A program made the position numbers and the translations under genes. From NCBI GenBank assembly GCA_013399305.1, contig VXAI01000068.1:124001-188000 (forward strand): 64,000 nt of DNA, read 5' to 3'. The DNA is from Rostratula benghalensis. Its lineage: Eukaryota > Chordata > Aves > Charadriiformes > Rostratulidae. Shown here in pieces: positions 1 to 12,590 of the stretch. Under the pieces are notes generated by a model. That model saw nothing but the letters and a program-made list of their open reading frames with translations. It was not told the DNA's origin and searched no databases. The number at the start of each line of letters is the position of its first letter. The stretch's first letter is position 1.

Positions 1-835
1 TATTTTGCAGGCAATTTCCTTGCTTTGCTTTTAAGCAAAACTGATGGTAGTATGCTTTGCAGTTTCTTCAATGTGTGTGTGCTTTCAGGTTCCTACAGCA
101 GTTCCTAAGTGCTCTGCTGACTGGGGGTCAGTGGCCTGTGCTGAGCAGGACTGGGCTTGGGCACGTCCTGAAATGTAAGCACAGAGCTACATATTTTGCT
201 GATTTGCCCTAAATGCACCATGTCCTTAAATATTACTTATTCCCAAGGAAAGATTGCAGGGATATTGAAACATAAACGGGGCCTTTCCCAAGGGTAAAAT
301 GCCCTTTATAATGTATTTTAATGCATCTCCATAAAGATAGATAGCTTTTTGCTTATTGCAGTACCTTTGCTGCTGATTTGAATGGAACATGTGCCATGCA
401 GTGTATTTGCACAGAGGTGAAACGAGGGAGAAAGTCTTGTCAAGAAATACTGTAGGTCGTTAAATGAACAGAAAGTGACTGCTGAAGTTCGTGGTCTGTA
501 TAAAGGAATGTGTAAACTCAAAAAAATTAAGTTGTTCAACGTAACATAGTATGATTTCTTGTTCAAAAGGAAATATTAACGGGTAGGAAAATCCCACACT
601 AACCATCAGTTTGCAAGCTTTAACAGGAAAAGTAACCATTGGTTTGCTATATCCCCAAAAGCAGAAGATTAATATGGTTGGATATTCCTGTTAGAAAGAG
701 AATTATCTTTATTTGTTATCATCATTGGAATATTTGCTGAGGGATTGCCCTAAGCCTGTCAGTGTTAAAGAGGCATTAGATCTATGTCCTTAATAACATT
801 TTTTTAACTTTTGGACATTCCTGAAGTGGTTGAGC
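1..835. other. LRP1B: Unique intronic sequence
   Basis: A/T-rich sequence. The minus-strand open frame at 318-566 has no recognisable domain. I see no repeat or RNA gene. Confidence 0.7.
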
Positions 836-875
836 AGTTTGACTCGATGATCATTGTAGATCCCTTCCAACTATT
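836..875 (+). repeat. CR1 3'-end remnant (tiny)
   Basis: TTTGACTCGATGATCATTG followed by TCCCTTCCAACTA resembles the last bases of bird CR1 3' regions (compare GGACTCGATGATCCCAAGGG at 32019-32038). The ATTCTGTG tail itself is not preserved. The piece is short, so chance similarity is possible. Confidence 0.5.
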
Positions 876-2754
876 GGACGGCACTTGACTCAACTCTAGT
901 CTATTCTTCCTGGTTTGACATTTAAAAATTTCCCTAGAGAGAAACAAGAAGGTCAAGGATACGTGAAATAGTTACAAGGACACGTTGGAGAACATTAACA
1001 AAACATTTGGATTGAATTGGGAATCAGATTTAGTGAAAGGCTCAAGTTGGATTCTCTTTTATTTTCTTCTTTCTAAAGGAAGTCTCTAATCACCATAAAA
1101 GTTAGGTTCTTGAACTCCCTTTGATAGAAAATAGGTAAAAAAAATGAATAGTAGAGCTGTCTTCTTCAACTTATTACACTGATTATAAAACTTGGCCTCA
1201 AGAGCAGACTGGCCACATAACAGAATTTTTCCCTTGAAGTCTTGAGTAACCCAATGCAACTTATTTGCAGATAAATCTCCTTTTCAAGTATTTTAGATGT
1301 TTTCCATGTCCAGTTGTGATGTGGAGTTCAGCAATAGTATGAGCAAAGCTTGTCCCCTTGCCCTGTCCTCCATCCCTCCTGGCACCAGGAGCAGCAGAGA
1401 TGCTCCCTGTTCTCTCCTGTATGATCTACCTGAAATGCAGAAATAGCTTGGTTTTAAAGGTTTCTGGATTATGTTCCCCTTCTCTCTCCTGCCTGTGCCT
1501 TGAAGCTACTTGATTAGTCCTTTTCTGGCCGTTGTAGAAAGTCTACGAACTATGGGTTTTCTCTGGAACAAAATTCCTAGGGGTTTAAATCAGCTGAGGC
1601 CCAACTATCTATTAAATCGCTCTGCCAAATCAGCCCCTGAGCTCCACCTCCCTCACTTGCTGCTTTTTGGCCTTCTTAAGATGGTGAGTGGAGGAGAGAT
1701 TGCTCTCTGGGGTGTCCTCCCCTAACGCTCTCCAGACGGAGGAACTGTAGAGACTGGGAGCACCGGTATCGGTCTTGTACCTGGGGACCAGGAGAGCTGA
1801 GCTGTGTATCTTCACTCTAAGATCATGCCTCGCTTTTTCATTCTTATTTCATGGTAAAAGAAGTTTACAACTGAACTTAGAACTTCTCTCCAGAGTGTGA
1901 TCTGTCATTGTTCTCAGAGAGTCACTGTTAAAATGGAAAAACAGAGGGTTTGTTTTGCAGTTGCTTTGGAATACCATTATTTTTGTTATGAAATGATTTT
2001 ACGGTATGAATATTTTAGCTCAACCTTGACTTGCTTTTATAAAGAAAGGGAAAAACAGAAGGTTGGAGTTAAATCATCCTTTTACTTCTAAGAAAACCTC
2101 CATTATCTCTGTCCCACCTTAGTTCTCTGGCAGTCACAACGTATGCATACATCCATACAAATATCCATAAAACCCCCATGAGTGAATTGCACTAACCTGG
2201 GTGTGCAGGAGAAAAAGGAATCCACATTTCTGTCCTGTTTGTTGTAGTGAACCTGCCGTTTTGTTTGGGAATAGAGCAAAAGTTCTGACCACGGATGGAG
2301 GCACAGAGGCAGGATCAAGGGTCTCTGACCAGATGAGAGACAGGCACGGTGGGCTGCTACTGGCACTGCCTTGCTTAATTTGTTTAACTCCTTTGGTGAC
2401 TCAGGCTTGCACGTGGCTAAGGTCAGCCTCTTTTCATCCAAGCAAACGTTTTAAATGCTTTTATTATAAGACTGAACCCAAGATTATGTTATGGCCTCCA
2501 TTTTTGCCTTTTCCCCAGTATGAAATACCTCTATATTTCTTTTTGCCGAGTATCAAGCCCTTTTCTGATTATATACACGGGCAGACGACCTGCTGTCTTT
2601 TGTCATAGAGCACCAGAACTTATTTTTTTATTGAGATTTTTTAAAAATTCTGAGTAACAATTAAATTACCTGTAATTAATGTTTTACTAAGAACACATTA
2701 AATGTCTTACTAAAAATTGGAAATAATACTATTTTCTAATTATACCTAGTAAAA
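876..2754. other. LRP1B: Unique intronic sequence
   Basis: No repeat, RNA gene or conserved domain is recognised. Open frames of 70-135 codons (plus 1510-1725, plus 2201-2608, minus 2103-2441) overlap each other on both strands and show no family motif, as expected by chance. Confidence 0.65.
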
Positions 2755-2793
2755 TCCAATCCCTGATAGTCTGTGATTCTGTGATTCTGTGAT
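2755..2793 (+). repeat. CR1 3' tail, extreme 5' truncation
   Basis: TCCAATCCCTGATAGTCTG followed by repeated TGATTCTG units equals the terminal ~39 bases of the CR1 copies that end at 8359, 10097 and 52629. It is a very short insertion of that same subfamily. Confidence 0.8.
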
Positions 2794-5700
2794 ATAATAA
2801 CCCTTAGTTTTCAAAAAGACCATGATTACTTCCTCCAGAGAAAATAAAGAGAGGAAGAAACATCATCTTTCTTGATTTATTTTGATTTAAAAACCCCAGC
2901 CGTTTGTTGATAATGATGAATGTCTAGATCCACCTTAAGCAAAGCAGCTTAAAATAGTCCTCCCTGTGTATATCAGGATATTTGGCATGACTACCTTGAT
3001 AGGATATATGTTTTCAAATGTGCTTCAAGTTTGCTGTGTTCTGGGTTGGGCTGCATCCATGAAAATCTCAACGAAGGATATCAGAGAGCATTTTGTGAAG
3101 GACGACTGGAGGATTCCTGTGGTCATAGGAAGCTCCAGTAACATTCTCCTTGTGCTGACGATAGTTTGGTGGGACACTTCAGACTGTGCAAGTCTAAATT
3201 GTTGACACATTTCACTAATGAAAAAACATAAAGAAGTATCATTTCAGTGAAATATGAACTTAAACAGAGACAGATAATAAATACACATCAATATAGACAA
3301 GCTTTGTTTACGTACTGTTTCTGGAAATTATTTCTAACAGAAAATCAGCTTTTTTTCTAGCTAGATGTGAAAGGACAAATGAGAGCACGTTCAGAGGTTG
3401 AACCCTTGTCACCTCTGGGTTATGCCTACAATTGCACTTACCTCTTGCAGCTTCTTCTTTTATTCTTCAGCAATTCCCGACTAAATAGCAATTACCTTCC
3501 ATGCGGGACAGCAAGGGGTGTACAGGGAAAGAAAGAGCATTTTATACTCTTTATATATTCTATAGATTTGTGCTTTATTTTCACTTGGCAGGAAGAAGCA
3601 CAGAAGATAAACCAGGCAGCATTAGGTTTTGATTTTTTTTATTGTATTATTTTTTTTCTTTGTTAATGTCCTGAGACACTGACATTTTTCAGGCTGTGAG
3701 ATTCAGGTTTCAAACACTTTTGTTTCAAGTGTCATTGCTTATCGTTACGATAAAAAGACATCAGAACTGAAGGAGGACAGTCATCTGTATATATTCAGCT
3801 CCCCTTTCCTGTGGATATTTTCAAACACAAGATCCTGCTGAATTTGAAGTGCATGGAGGTTGATTGATGCTATAATTGATTTAAAGCTGATTTCTCTTAG
3901 AACTGTCATTGGAAGACCAGAGGTGATAACACAGCTTTCATAACGAGCACTGCATATGCTTTGCTGATAAGGAAGTTGGAAAGGAAATGCTATATTTAAA
4001 AAACCTTCAGGATGGAAGGAAGAAGAAAAGCTCTGCCAGTCTTAATGTTTCTGCTGGATCCAAACCAGCACGGAGTCTTGCACCGGGGCCAAAAGGAGTG
4101 GAAGAACTGTAACCCAGCTCAAAGAAGAAGCTTTCAAAAGAGTAGCTATTATTTAAGAGGAAATGCATATGAAAAAAACCGACCCAAAATCCACTGATGA
4201 ATAAGACGTGGATGTTCCTCAAAGTACTGTGGCAAATTCCTCTAATGCTTCTGTCTGAAGTCCCTTCCATAACCAGTTTAGCCCAGCTGATTGGAAACTC
4301 TGACACAGGGATTCATACATACGTGTATGTGATTTTGCATTTTAAAAGGCACATTATTTTTTAGGCTTTGCTTTCCAGTTTTGATAGCTTTTTGGGTGCC
4401 TCAAAATAGCACTTTTCCCTTTATTTTTTAAATTCTCATGGTTTTGGAAGTCCATTCACACCTTGAGAACAGCTTGAAAAATCCTTATCAATCTGTTCCT
4501 GAAATCTTTCTGATATCCCAAATGGGAAAATGCAGTAGAACTGGCAGGTACTTTTAGACATCTGATACATTGAACTATGACTTTACTGCAAAAATCACAA
4601 TATTAAGGAACTCATACACTGCCATTTGTTCATTTAACTTATGATCTTTCTGTGGAAGATGAATAACCCTCCCAAGAACTGTGTGTTGCTAATCTGTCTT
4701 AAAAACTGGGATTTTGGTTGTGTCATCTCTCTCTGAAGTGCAGTTGGACATATGTAGTGCCAGCAGGGGCTATGCTGCCTCCAAGCTTTTGATTCTGTAT
4801 AGGTCTTGCCAACACTTTGGAACCCATATATAGAAATACATGAGGTAAGCAAATGTTATTTATAGCATTTAATATGTGTGAGGGTTTTTATAACTTGTTT
4901 TTAGTGGCAATATCTCTTGAATCTTCTTTGGCTATAAAATGAAAGAACAGTGGCGATTAAGTCTGTTTTATGCAAATGTAGGTAATGATCCATTAACCCA
5001 TGGTATCAAAGCTATTTTCATATCCATCATTCAGTGACCTTATAATATGGGGAAAAGAAACACAATTCCAGCCTGTTCTGTTGAACTAATTCATTTTCCA
5101 ACAGTATAATAAGCTTGTAGTAATATAATGCAATTCTGAATTATAGATGAGGAATGAGGATGTTAGTGTTGGACACACAACACATCCACCCACGTTTAAA
5201 AAGAAGCAAAAACACACCAAAAAAGCCTTTAAAAGTTAATTTTTTTACTTTTGATTTTGGCACTTGGAGGTCAGAGTGTAAAGAGCGACAGTGAATAACA
5301 ATTAACTGTAACAGTGATAACAAAAAATCTGTTGTAAGCATAGTACATAATATTAACAAATAATAAAGTCAGGGTGTTTTGTCGGGTTTATTTTTAACAT
5401 TTACTACCCATATGCCTATCTTTAGAATTCTTGTGACTGGAAAAGGTACCTGCATCTTCTGTTTTATCCATATGGTCCCATAGTAACAGATGCCTGAAAT
5501 GGCTTAGGAAAGGTGTGACTCATACTATCTGCTGGATTTTTCCTGGCATTTTTTCCCTTGATTTGTCAAAATATTGCACAAAAGAATGTTCATTTATAGG
5601 ATTACAGACTAAAACCTACATTTAGAAATGCTGTCATAAATGCCTGCATGCAGTCTGGCTGTCTTTCCTGCCAAGGACTGTTAATGCTTAAATTAGCCAC

Positions 5701-7689
5701 CTGATGGTCTGGTGCCTTGTTGTTCACAAATGTCAACTGCTCATGAAAGAAATACCAGGTTTTTTTTCCATCAGTTCACAGAATAACATTCTGAGGGAGC
5801 TCATAAACCCCACTAAATGCTGGCTACAATGTGTGTGGACTTTCTTTTGCGTTGTTTGGGGCTCCGCTGTAGGTTCAGTGGCAGCACACAGAGCTGCCCC
5901 CAAGCCCGCGAGAAGGACTCTTCCAACTTTTGTCTCTGAAGGAAACAGGGGCCGAGACAAGGAAGGAGAAAGCATGATCTCAGTCCTCTTTCTATTTTTC
6001 TGGTTATAATTGTATATAATTATTAGGTTAAGAATTCAAATTACAGGCTTTTCCTCTATGCGGGGTTTATTCAGAGAAAGACTTATTAATTTTCCATGTT
6101 TTTCTTCCATTGAAGTGGACTTAGTTTTTAAGATGATTTATTTCTCGTTTTGTCTTCTCCATCCCCTCTTTGCCCTTTCCTCTCCAGCTCTGAATTCTCC
6201 CAAGCCCACAACCTGCATCAAAGCCCAAATGAACTATAAAATAAAATAAAATAAAATTAACTGTTTCTAATTTTGGGAAACAGTGTTCCAAGAAATTTCA
6301 TCTTCTAATAATGTTTTTTCTTGAGCTGGCCAAAAACCCCAAAACCAAACTATGGCATGTTTCCTGTAATGCTATTGAGTTCCTAAAATCACATTACCAA
6401 AATAGCTGTTTAATTTGTACTTTTTGGTAGTTTTTAACTAGTCCTCTGCTGTAGTCTTAGGAATTGTTCTTTAGAGCATTTTACTTCTGACATAGAACTA
6501 CCCCTTGAAGTTCAGATGTCTCAATCTGGTTGCAAATGTGATTTTTACACCTTCCCACCAAAGTGTCCTGAGAACCACTTCATGGTAGCCACAAATATCT
6601 GGAATCCCCGTAGGTCACTAGCAGTATATTTCACAGTAAACAAATGGAAATATTATCAAAGAAACAGAGGCTTTAGTGGCCAGCCTGAGACGGCAGAGTG
6701 CCCAGATGGAATATTGTCACCGTCGATGTGTTTGTGTCAGGCATGAAGCTGAGTTTTGCCCTTGGAGATCTGTGCCTGGCAGAGCCTCCTTTGAATCTCT
6801 GCCTCCTCTCGACCTAGTCCAGAAAGGCTCGGCAGCATATTCTAAAAAAAAATATAGATATTCTTAATATTAATTTAACCATTTTTGTTTATTCATACTT
6901 TCAAATAATCAGAACTCGGTGGAATATATACCTGAAAAAGGGGCAGCTGATTGGGATGAAAGTGCTGAGGGGACAGAGTCCCGTTGGAGGTAGGAAAGAA
7001 CAGTAATCCCTGGAGATTTATCTTGTTTGCCATGGGATTATGATTCCCAGAGCACCCTCTCACAAGGGCATATAAAAAGAAAATTTTTCTAAAATGTCTA
7101 CTATCTTGAACATTTTAATATTGCCAAAATCCAAGCAAATAAGACAAATAATCTTTCTGATTCTTTTTTCTCACCGCCCCATCCCTGGGTTGAGAAGGGG
7201 AGATGACCAAGCATGGCTGTCCCCAAGGTGCAGAATGTACCTGCAACAGGCTGTGAGGATTAGTGCAGTACAGTATGTTATTTGAAAAATAATATTTTTT
7301 TTCTTTTTTTCCTGACAGTGAAGGAACATTTAAAGCACTTATTTTAATTACCTAAATTGAATTTGACCAAGATGGGCCACGTTTTGTTTTTTTTTTTTTA
7401 AAGGGACCAGTGAGCTAAAGACAGCAATTAACTGGTGTGTTTTATTTCCTGTGTGTGGGATGGTAAAGCATCCTGCTCTCCAAATGGGAGTGCATGTGAG
7501 GCAGCATTTGAGAATGAAGGCGGGGGCACAAAGAGATCTGGGATTCACAGCAGGAACCTCACACCTCGCGTATGGCAGGCTCTGCTTAATTCTAATCGCT
7601 TGTGCTCTGAAAATCTGCTAAAAACTCGTTATGCTGCTTAAAACCAGGCAAGAACAAGCCCACAAGTAACTGTTTGCTTTGGACAGTAA
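2794..7689. other. LRP1B: Unique intronic sequence with minor simple repeats
   Basis: About 4.9 kb without recognised transposons or genes. It contains a short ATAAA microsatellite at 6236-6258 and a poly-T run at 7387-7400. Open frames such as 5704-6009 are short and lack similarity. Confidence 0.6.
6236..6258. repeat. (ATAAA)n microsatellite
   Basis: About four to five copies of a five-base unit, ATAAA, in tandem. Confidence 0.8.
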
Positions 7690-8359
7690 TGGAAGATGGG
7701 GGTCCTGGTGGACAACAGGATGACCATGAGCCAGCACTGTGCCCTCGTGGCCAAGAAGGCCAATGGCATCCTGGGGTGTATCAGAAGGGGGGTGGTCAGT
7801 AGATCCAGAGAGGTTCTCCTCCTCTACTCTGCCCTGGTGAGACCACATCTGGAATAGTGTGTCCAGTTCTGGGCCCCTCAGTTCCAGAGGGACAGGGAAC
7901 TGCTTGAGAGAGTCCAGCGTAGAGCCACAAAGATGATGGAGTGGAGCATCTCCCGTATGAGGAAAGACTGAGGGAGCTGGGTCTCTTGAGCTTGGAGAAG
8001 AGGAGACTGAGGGGTGACCTCATTAATGTTCATAAATATGTAAAGGGTAAGTGTCAGGAGGATGGAGTCAGGCTCTTCTCAGTGACAGGCAATGATAGGA
8101 CAAGGGGCCATGGGTACAAGTTGGAACACAGGAAGTTCCACTTAAATACGAGGAAAAACTTCTTCCCAGTGAGGGTGACGGAGCACTGGAAGGGGCTGCC
8201 CAGAGAGGCTGTGGAGTCTCCTTCTCTGGAGACATTCAAAACCTGCCTGGACATGTTCTTGTGTGACCTGATCTGGGTGTTCCTGCTCTGACAGGGGGAT
8301 TGGACTGGATGAGCTTTCAAGGTTGCTTCCAATCCCTGATAATCTGTGATTCTGTGATT
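7690..8359 (+). mobile_element. CR1 LINE fragment, 3' end of ORF2 plus tail
   Basis: A 5'-truncated CR1 of about 670 bp. The frame parts encode the C-terminal end of the CR1 ORF2 protein ([17 protein letters not shown] region near 7820-7855, then [20 protein letters not shown] near 7962-8015). The 3' tail GATAATCTGTGATTCTGTGAT is at 8338-8358. In-frame stops and frameshifts make it dead. It shares the tail type TGACCTGATCT...GGATTGGACTGGATGA with the copies at 9527 and 52284. Confidence 0.93.
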
Positions 8360-9526
8360 TCCTGACCAGACTCAACCTGATAAAAATGTTCAGATGTAGA
8401 GGGTATGAATGCAGGAGGGGAAGAACAAAGTGTTGGTGATATCAGCTGTTCATCCGGTAGGAACAGCGCAGGAAATGGCTGTATCAAAACATAACAGATT
8501 TGAGAGCTTTGCAGCCTATTTAATCTGTACTCAAGCTTTTTTTCTTAAGCCATATTGATTCCCTGAGCTTGTTAAAGCTGTAACTGACCGTAATTAGAAG
8601 TAAGCTGTTGCTATAGGAGTACTTTCTTTTTAAGAGGACTTTGGATGTAAATTATAAACTAGGGTTAGGATAAGTGGGCTGGGTTCACTTAAGCTACAGC
8701 AATATTTTTTAAGAAATGCCTTACACCTTTTTTCTTTTTATATGAATTTAGAAAGAGGTTCTCAAGGCTTTCTGGAATCAATACTTTTCTTATTTTTTCC
8801 TCTTTCCTTGCCTGTGTTTCTTTGTGGCTAAAATCAATTGACTAGATGACTCATTTTGTTTCATTTTTTTTTCATTTTGGCTATTTTTGTGTGGCTGTTT
8901 TGTTTTTTTTTTTTTTTTTTAATTTTAGTATTTGTTTTACCACACCCCTACATTCTAATCCTCTTATATGATGAAATTTACGTTTTTAAAAATTCTACGA
9001 GAGAGCAGGGTGGTCTAGACGTGGCTTCAACTCGTATTTTGCTTTGGGGGAAGAGTTGAATTTTTTTTAAAAAATTGAGCATTTCTCTGTGGCTTGGTTT
9101 CACACAAAAGGTGTTGTCTCCATCTCCGTGGTGGCTTGTGAAACCACCGTCCTTCTGCTAAAGGACATCCCTCACACTCACTGTATTTAGATCAGCCGCT
9201 CTGCTCCCGCAAAGTACACTGCGAGCAACCACCCGTTTCATTGTGCATTAAGAATTAATAGAAAAAGCTAGTTAACATGGGGCTGCCGTGGAGAATCTCG
9301 ATATGGTGATCTTTTGTTCTGCATTATTTATGTATGTTTGTTACAGTGGTGAGTGAAATGGGTAAGCACTGCAGCGAGCACACCAGTGCAGAGGAGAATT
9401 CACGCGTGTGGAAATCGCTTCCGTGCTGCATATTCACTTAAACGCAAACATCTCCTCCTCGTCGTCATTATATGGGGTGGGTGAAAGTGTTGGAGACATG
9501 TAAAATTTTCCTTTTTGGTAGCATTC
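8360..9526. other. LRP1B: Unique intronic sequence between two CR1 copies
   Basis: Contains a poly-T run at 8903-8920 and otherwise nothing recognised. Confidence 0.65.
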
Positions 9527-10097
9527 AGGCCATCACCCAGCTGTGTGCCATTGTGACCAAGAAGGCCAATGGCATCCAGGAGTGTACTAGAAGAGGGGTG
9601 GTCAGTAGGTCCAGAGAGGTTCTCCTCCTTCTCTACTCTGCCCTGGTGAGACCCCCATCTGGAATAGTGTGTCCAGTTCTGGGCCCCTCAGGTCAAGAAG
9701 GACAGGGAACTGCTGGAGAGAGTCCAGGGCAGGGCTACAAAGATGGTGAAGGGAGTGGAGCATCTCCACTATGAGGAAAGGCTGAGGGAGCTGGGTCTCT
9801 TTAGCTTGGAGATGAGGAGACTGAGGGGTGACTTCGTTAATGTTTATAAGTATGTATCATAGCTGGAACATAGGAAGTTCCACTTAAATATGAGGAAAGA
9901 ACTCTTCACAGTGAGGGTGACAGAACACTGGAATGAGCTGCCCAGAGAGGTTGTGGAGTCTCCTTCTCTGGAGACATTCAAAACCCGCCTGGGCATGTTC
10001 CTGTGTTGACCTGATCTAGGTGTTCCTATTCTGGCAGGGGGATTGGACTGGATGATCTTTCGAAGTCCTTTCCAATCCCTGATATTCTGTGAGTCTT
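9527..10097 (+). mobile_element. CR1 LINE fragment with internal deletion
   Basis: Same subfamily and nearly the same 5' truncation as the copy at 7690-8359. It lacks about 75 bases near 9856, where the sequence jumps from the TATAAGTATGTA region to GCTGGAACATAGGAAG. In the sibling the equivalent bases are about 8043-8118. The tail ends CCCTGATATTCTGTGAGTCT. Non-functional. Confidence 0.92.
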
Positions 10098-11213
10098 TCT
10101 TAGGAAATAAACAGAGTTCTGTTACTTTGGGAGCCATATCAGAGAGACTTCCAACTCGCCTGATGTTTTTTTGAGATTTTCTGAGGTGGAGTTGGAAAGC
10201 AAGTGCCGGTTTCAAAGATGCTGCCTTCCTTGTGTCAGTGCAGACTGTTATTTGATGGGCTTGAGTTACTCTACTGTTTGGAGGCTGTTTTCAGTGAACT
10301 GTCAATAAAAGAAATGATAAAAAGTATAGGCACAGATTAGCAGTAACTAAGAATATGGTTACTTTTAGTGGCAAAGTTAGGGAGGCAGTGAAGAGAAACT
10401 GCTCCTGTGGGTATTGTGTACTCCAGTTTACTAGTATTGCTGCTTGAAAAGGTTTGTAAAAAGAAAAAGGAAATCTGCTGGGTGCTATACAGCTGGATGT
10501 CACCAACGAGTGGTACTGCTTTTTTTTTTTAAAAAAAATCATCTGTTAGAGGAATGATTGTAACTATGTCACCGATATAAACATTTTAGTGGAAAGCAGT
10601 TAAACAATTTGCACTGATTTGAGGTACTTTGTTGTTTGTGGAAGACGGTTTACCCCTCAGAAAGAAGTATTTCTGAAGGAAAAAAAAAGGTATTAAAAGA
10701 GATATGAATACTAAAGTAGTTACACCAATTTTCTATGCAATGCTTTTGACCAGAGTTTGAACTTTTCTCAAGGTCTGAAACTTTTATTAGCTCCCATCTG
10801 CATCGCTGCTGTCTTCACTTACAGTCGGTTTATATAAGCTTCTCTTTTTGTTTTAATAGGGTCAAACCTTTTCATCTTGGCATCTGCAACATTTCAGTTT
10901 TGCTTCATAATTTTGATTCATTTATCTAGATGTATAAACTATGCCAAATCTATATTGTAGCAGCACCTTTTTTTTTTTTCAAGAAGATATATGGTTGCCC
11001 ATTGTACCTAACACAATGCAGTGTAAGAAGTAGAAGGAAAATGAAATGACATTTCATTTGTTTCAGAACTTTCAATGGAATTTGTGTTCTATAGAGATGT
11101 CAATTTTTATTTCACTACAGTCTGTATTTTAAAATATATAAATATACGTGTGTGTTTGTGTATGAATATATGAATACATGAATATATATATACACATATG
11201 ACTATGTAGCCTA
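10098..11213. other. LRP1B: Unique A/T-rich intronic sequence
   Basis: Includes a T-run joined to an A-run at 10520-10538, a poly-T near 10970-10979 and a TA-rich microsatellite at 11130-11200 that abuts the next CR1 copy. No gene is recognised. Confidence 0.65.
11130..11200. repeat. TA/TG-rich microsatellite
   Basis: Imperfect ATATAA, TGTGTG, GAATATAT and ATATATACACATA units next to the 5' truncation point of the CR1 copy at 11214. Confidence 0.75.
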
Positions 11214-11380
11214 GAGAACAGGTTGCCCAGGGAAGCTGTGTCTGCCCCATCCCTGGAGGGGTTCAAGGCCAGGCTGGATGGGGCTTTGAGCAACCTGGTC
11301 TGGTGGGAGGTGTGCCTGCCCCTTGCAGGGGGTTAGAACTTGATGATTAAAGTCCCTTCCAACACAAACAATTCTCTGAT
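11214..11380 (+). mobile_element. CR1 LINE 3'-end fragment
   Basis: Begins GAGAACAGGTTGCCCAGGGA, continues with the conserved CATCCCTGGAGGGGTTCAAG and AGTCCCTTCCAACACA, and ends ATTCTCTGATTC. About 167 bp, 3' region only. It belongs to the same broad group as the minus-strand copies at 18678, 25305 and 63798. Confidence 0.92.
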
Positions 11381-12210
11381 TCAGCTATGCAAGCGTAGTT
11401 TAAGAAATTTGAGGAACCATTTCCTTCTGGATATTTTTAAGCTATAGCTCCTGTTACTGTCTGTTCTGCAATAATTTTTGGCAGTACACAATCCTGTTTT
11501 CTTCAGTTTGCTACTTTAAAATTCTTTAATAGCCTCTTCTTGACCACTAGTTCACTGGCTAGAGCAGGCCACCAAAAAACTGAATGGTGGTAGAAGCAAG
11601 GCAAGGCCCAGTTGCAGCTCTTCCCTCCACCCACACTGTAGAGTCAGGTTTACTTTCTTCCCTCTTTTTAGCTCAGTGACTACGAATGTAATCCACATAA
11701 AATGTGATAGCAGAAACAGATGGAGTTGTGTAATACCCAACAGCGTAACAGTTGGGAACCCTCCAAGGAGGTGTGAAATCGGGATTAGAGTCTCCTCAGC
11801 TGGAGGAGGATGTGGACTGGGTTCTCCCCTGGGAAATGTTTTGTCAGCAGGGTAGCCTGTTGTAGGCAGGGTGGGGGGACCTTTTTTTCCTGAAATAAGC
11901 AGAGCTCATCTACATGATGAGCCCTCTAAGAGAAAGAGCTGAATGCCGTCTTGCCCTGGTGGGTCTTGACCATAAACATGAACATTTACAGACCTCCTGT
12001 TCTGTGCCTGCTCTGTAAGAGGAGCTCTGGGTACCCATAAGCACTAGAAAGTTTGATGTAAGCTCTAAATGTTTATAGATTTAGATGCCTGAGGCTTCTT
12101 GAAAATATATTGTGGCGTTTTATACCCAAAATGTCAAAGTTACTTCAGCAATGGCATTTTTGCTGTTTCTATAGAACTGTTCTTTGTAATAACTAAAATA
12201 ACTCATCTGG
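11381..12210. other. LRP1B: Unique intronic sequence
   Basis: No repeat or gene is recognised. A small inverted repeat (CTCCTC...GAGGAG) lies near 11790-11808. Confidence 0.6.
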
Positions 12211-12590
12211 GGAAGGTACAGATGCCAGACAGAAGGATAATGCTGTGCCAATATTTAAAAAGAGCAAATGCAACGGTCCTGGTGATTGCTGGCCTCTTCG
12301 CCCGATATTGATCCACAGCAAAATAATGCAGTGGTTAATACAAGGCTTGCTTAATAGAAATTTAAGGTAGATAATGTAATTAATGCCTAACAGCATTAGC
12401 TGAGGGAAAATAGATCCTACCAAGCTACTTCAGTATTGGTTTTGATGAGATTACAAGCTTGATTGATAAAATAAAGATGTTGACATTAGTCATCTGCCTT
12501 GGGAAAAATATATGTAGTCCATGATACCTTAAGAAGAACAGCAAAACAACACGGTGCAGTAGATTAAAAATAAGCAAATGGTGTAATTTA
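12211..12590 (+). mobile_element. Ancient CR1/L3-like LINE, reverse-transcriptase region
   Basis: Highly diverged but collinear with amniote CR1/L3 ORF2 as I know it. Landmarks are GTGCCAATATTTAAAAAGAG at 12245, then ATAATGTAATTAATGCC, GAAAATAGATCCTACCAAGC and TTTTGATGAGATTACAAGC. They correspond to the VPIFKKG, NIINANQHGF, NRSCQTNL and FFDEITSL blocks upstream of the RT KAFD block. Several frameshifts are present. It is clearly older than the other CR1 copies here. No 3' tail was found. Confidence 0.72.

Noticed and set aside
2103..2608. Opposing open frames of 112 and 135 codons
   Set aside because: They overlap on opposite strands, and there are no domain motifs and no splice or promoter context. 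Chance frames of this size are expected in 64 kb.
7941..8375. Overlapping frames on both strands taken as possible small genes
   Set aside because: The interval is a CR1 3' region; similar frames recur in the copies at 9527 and 52284.
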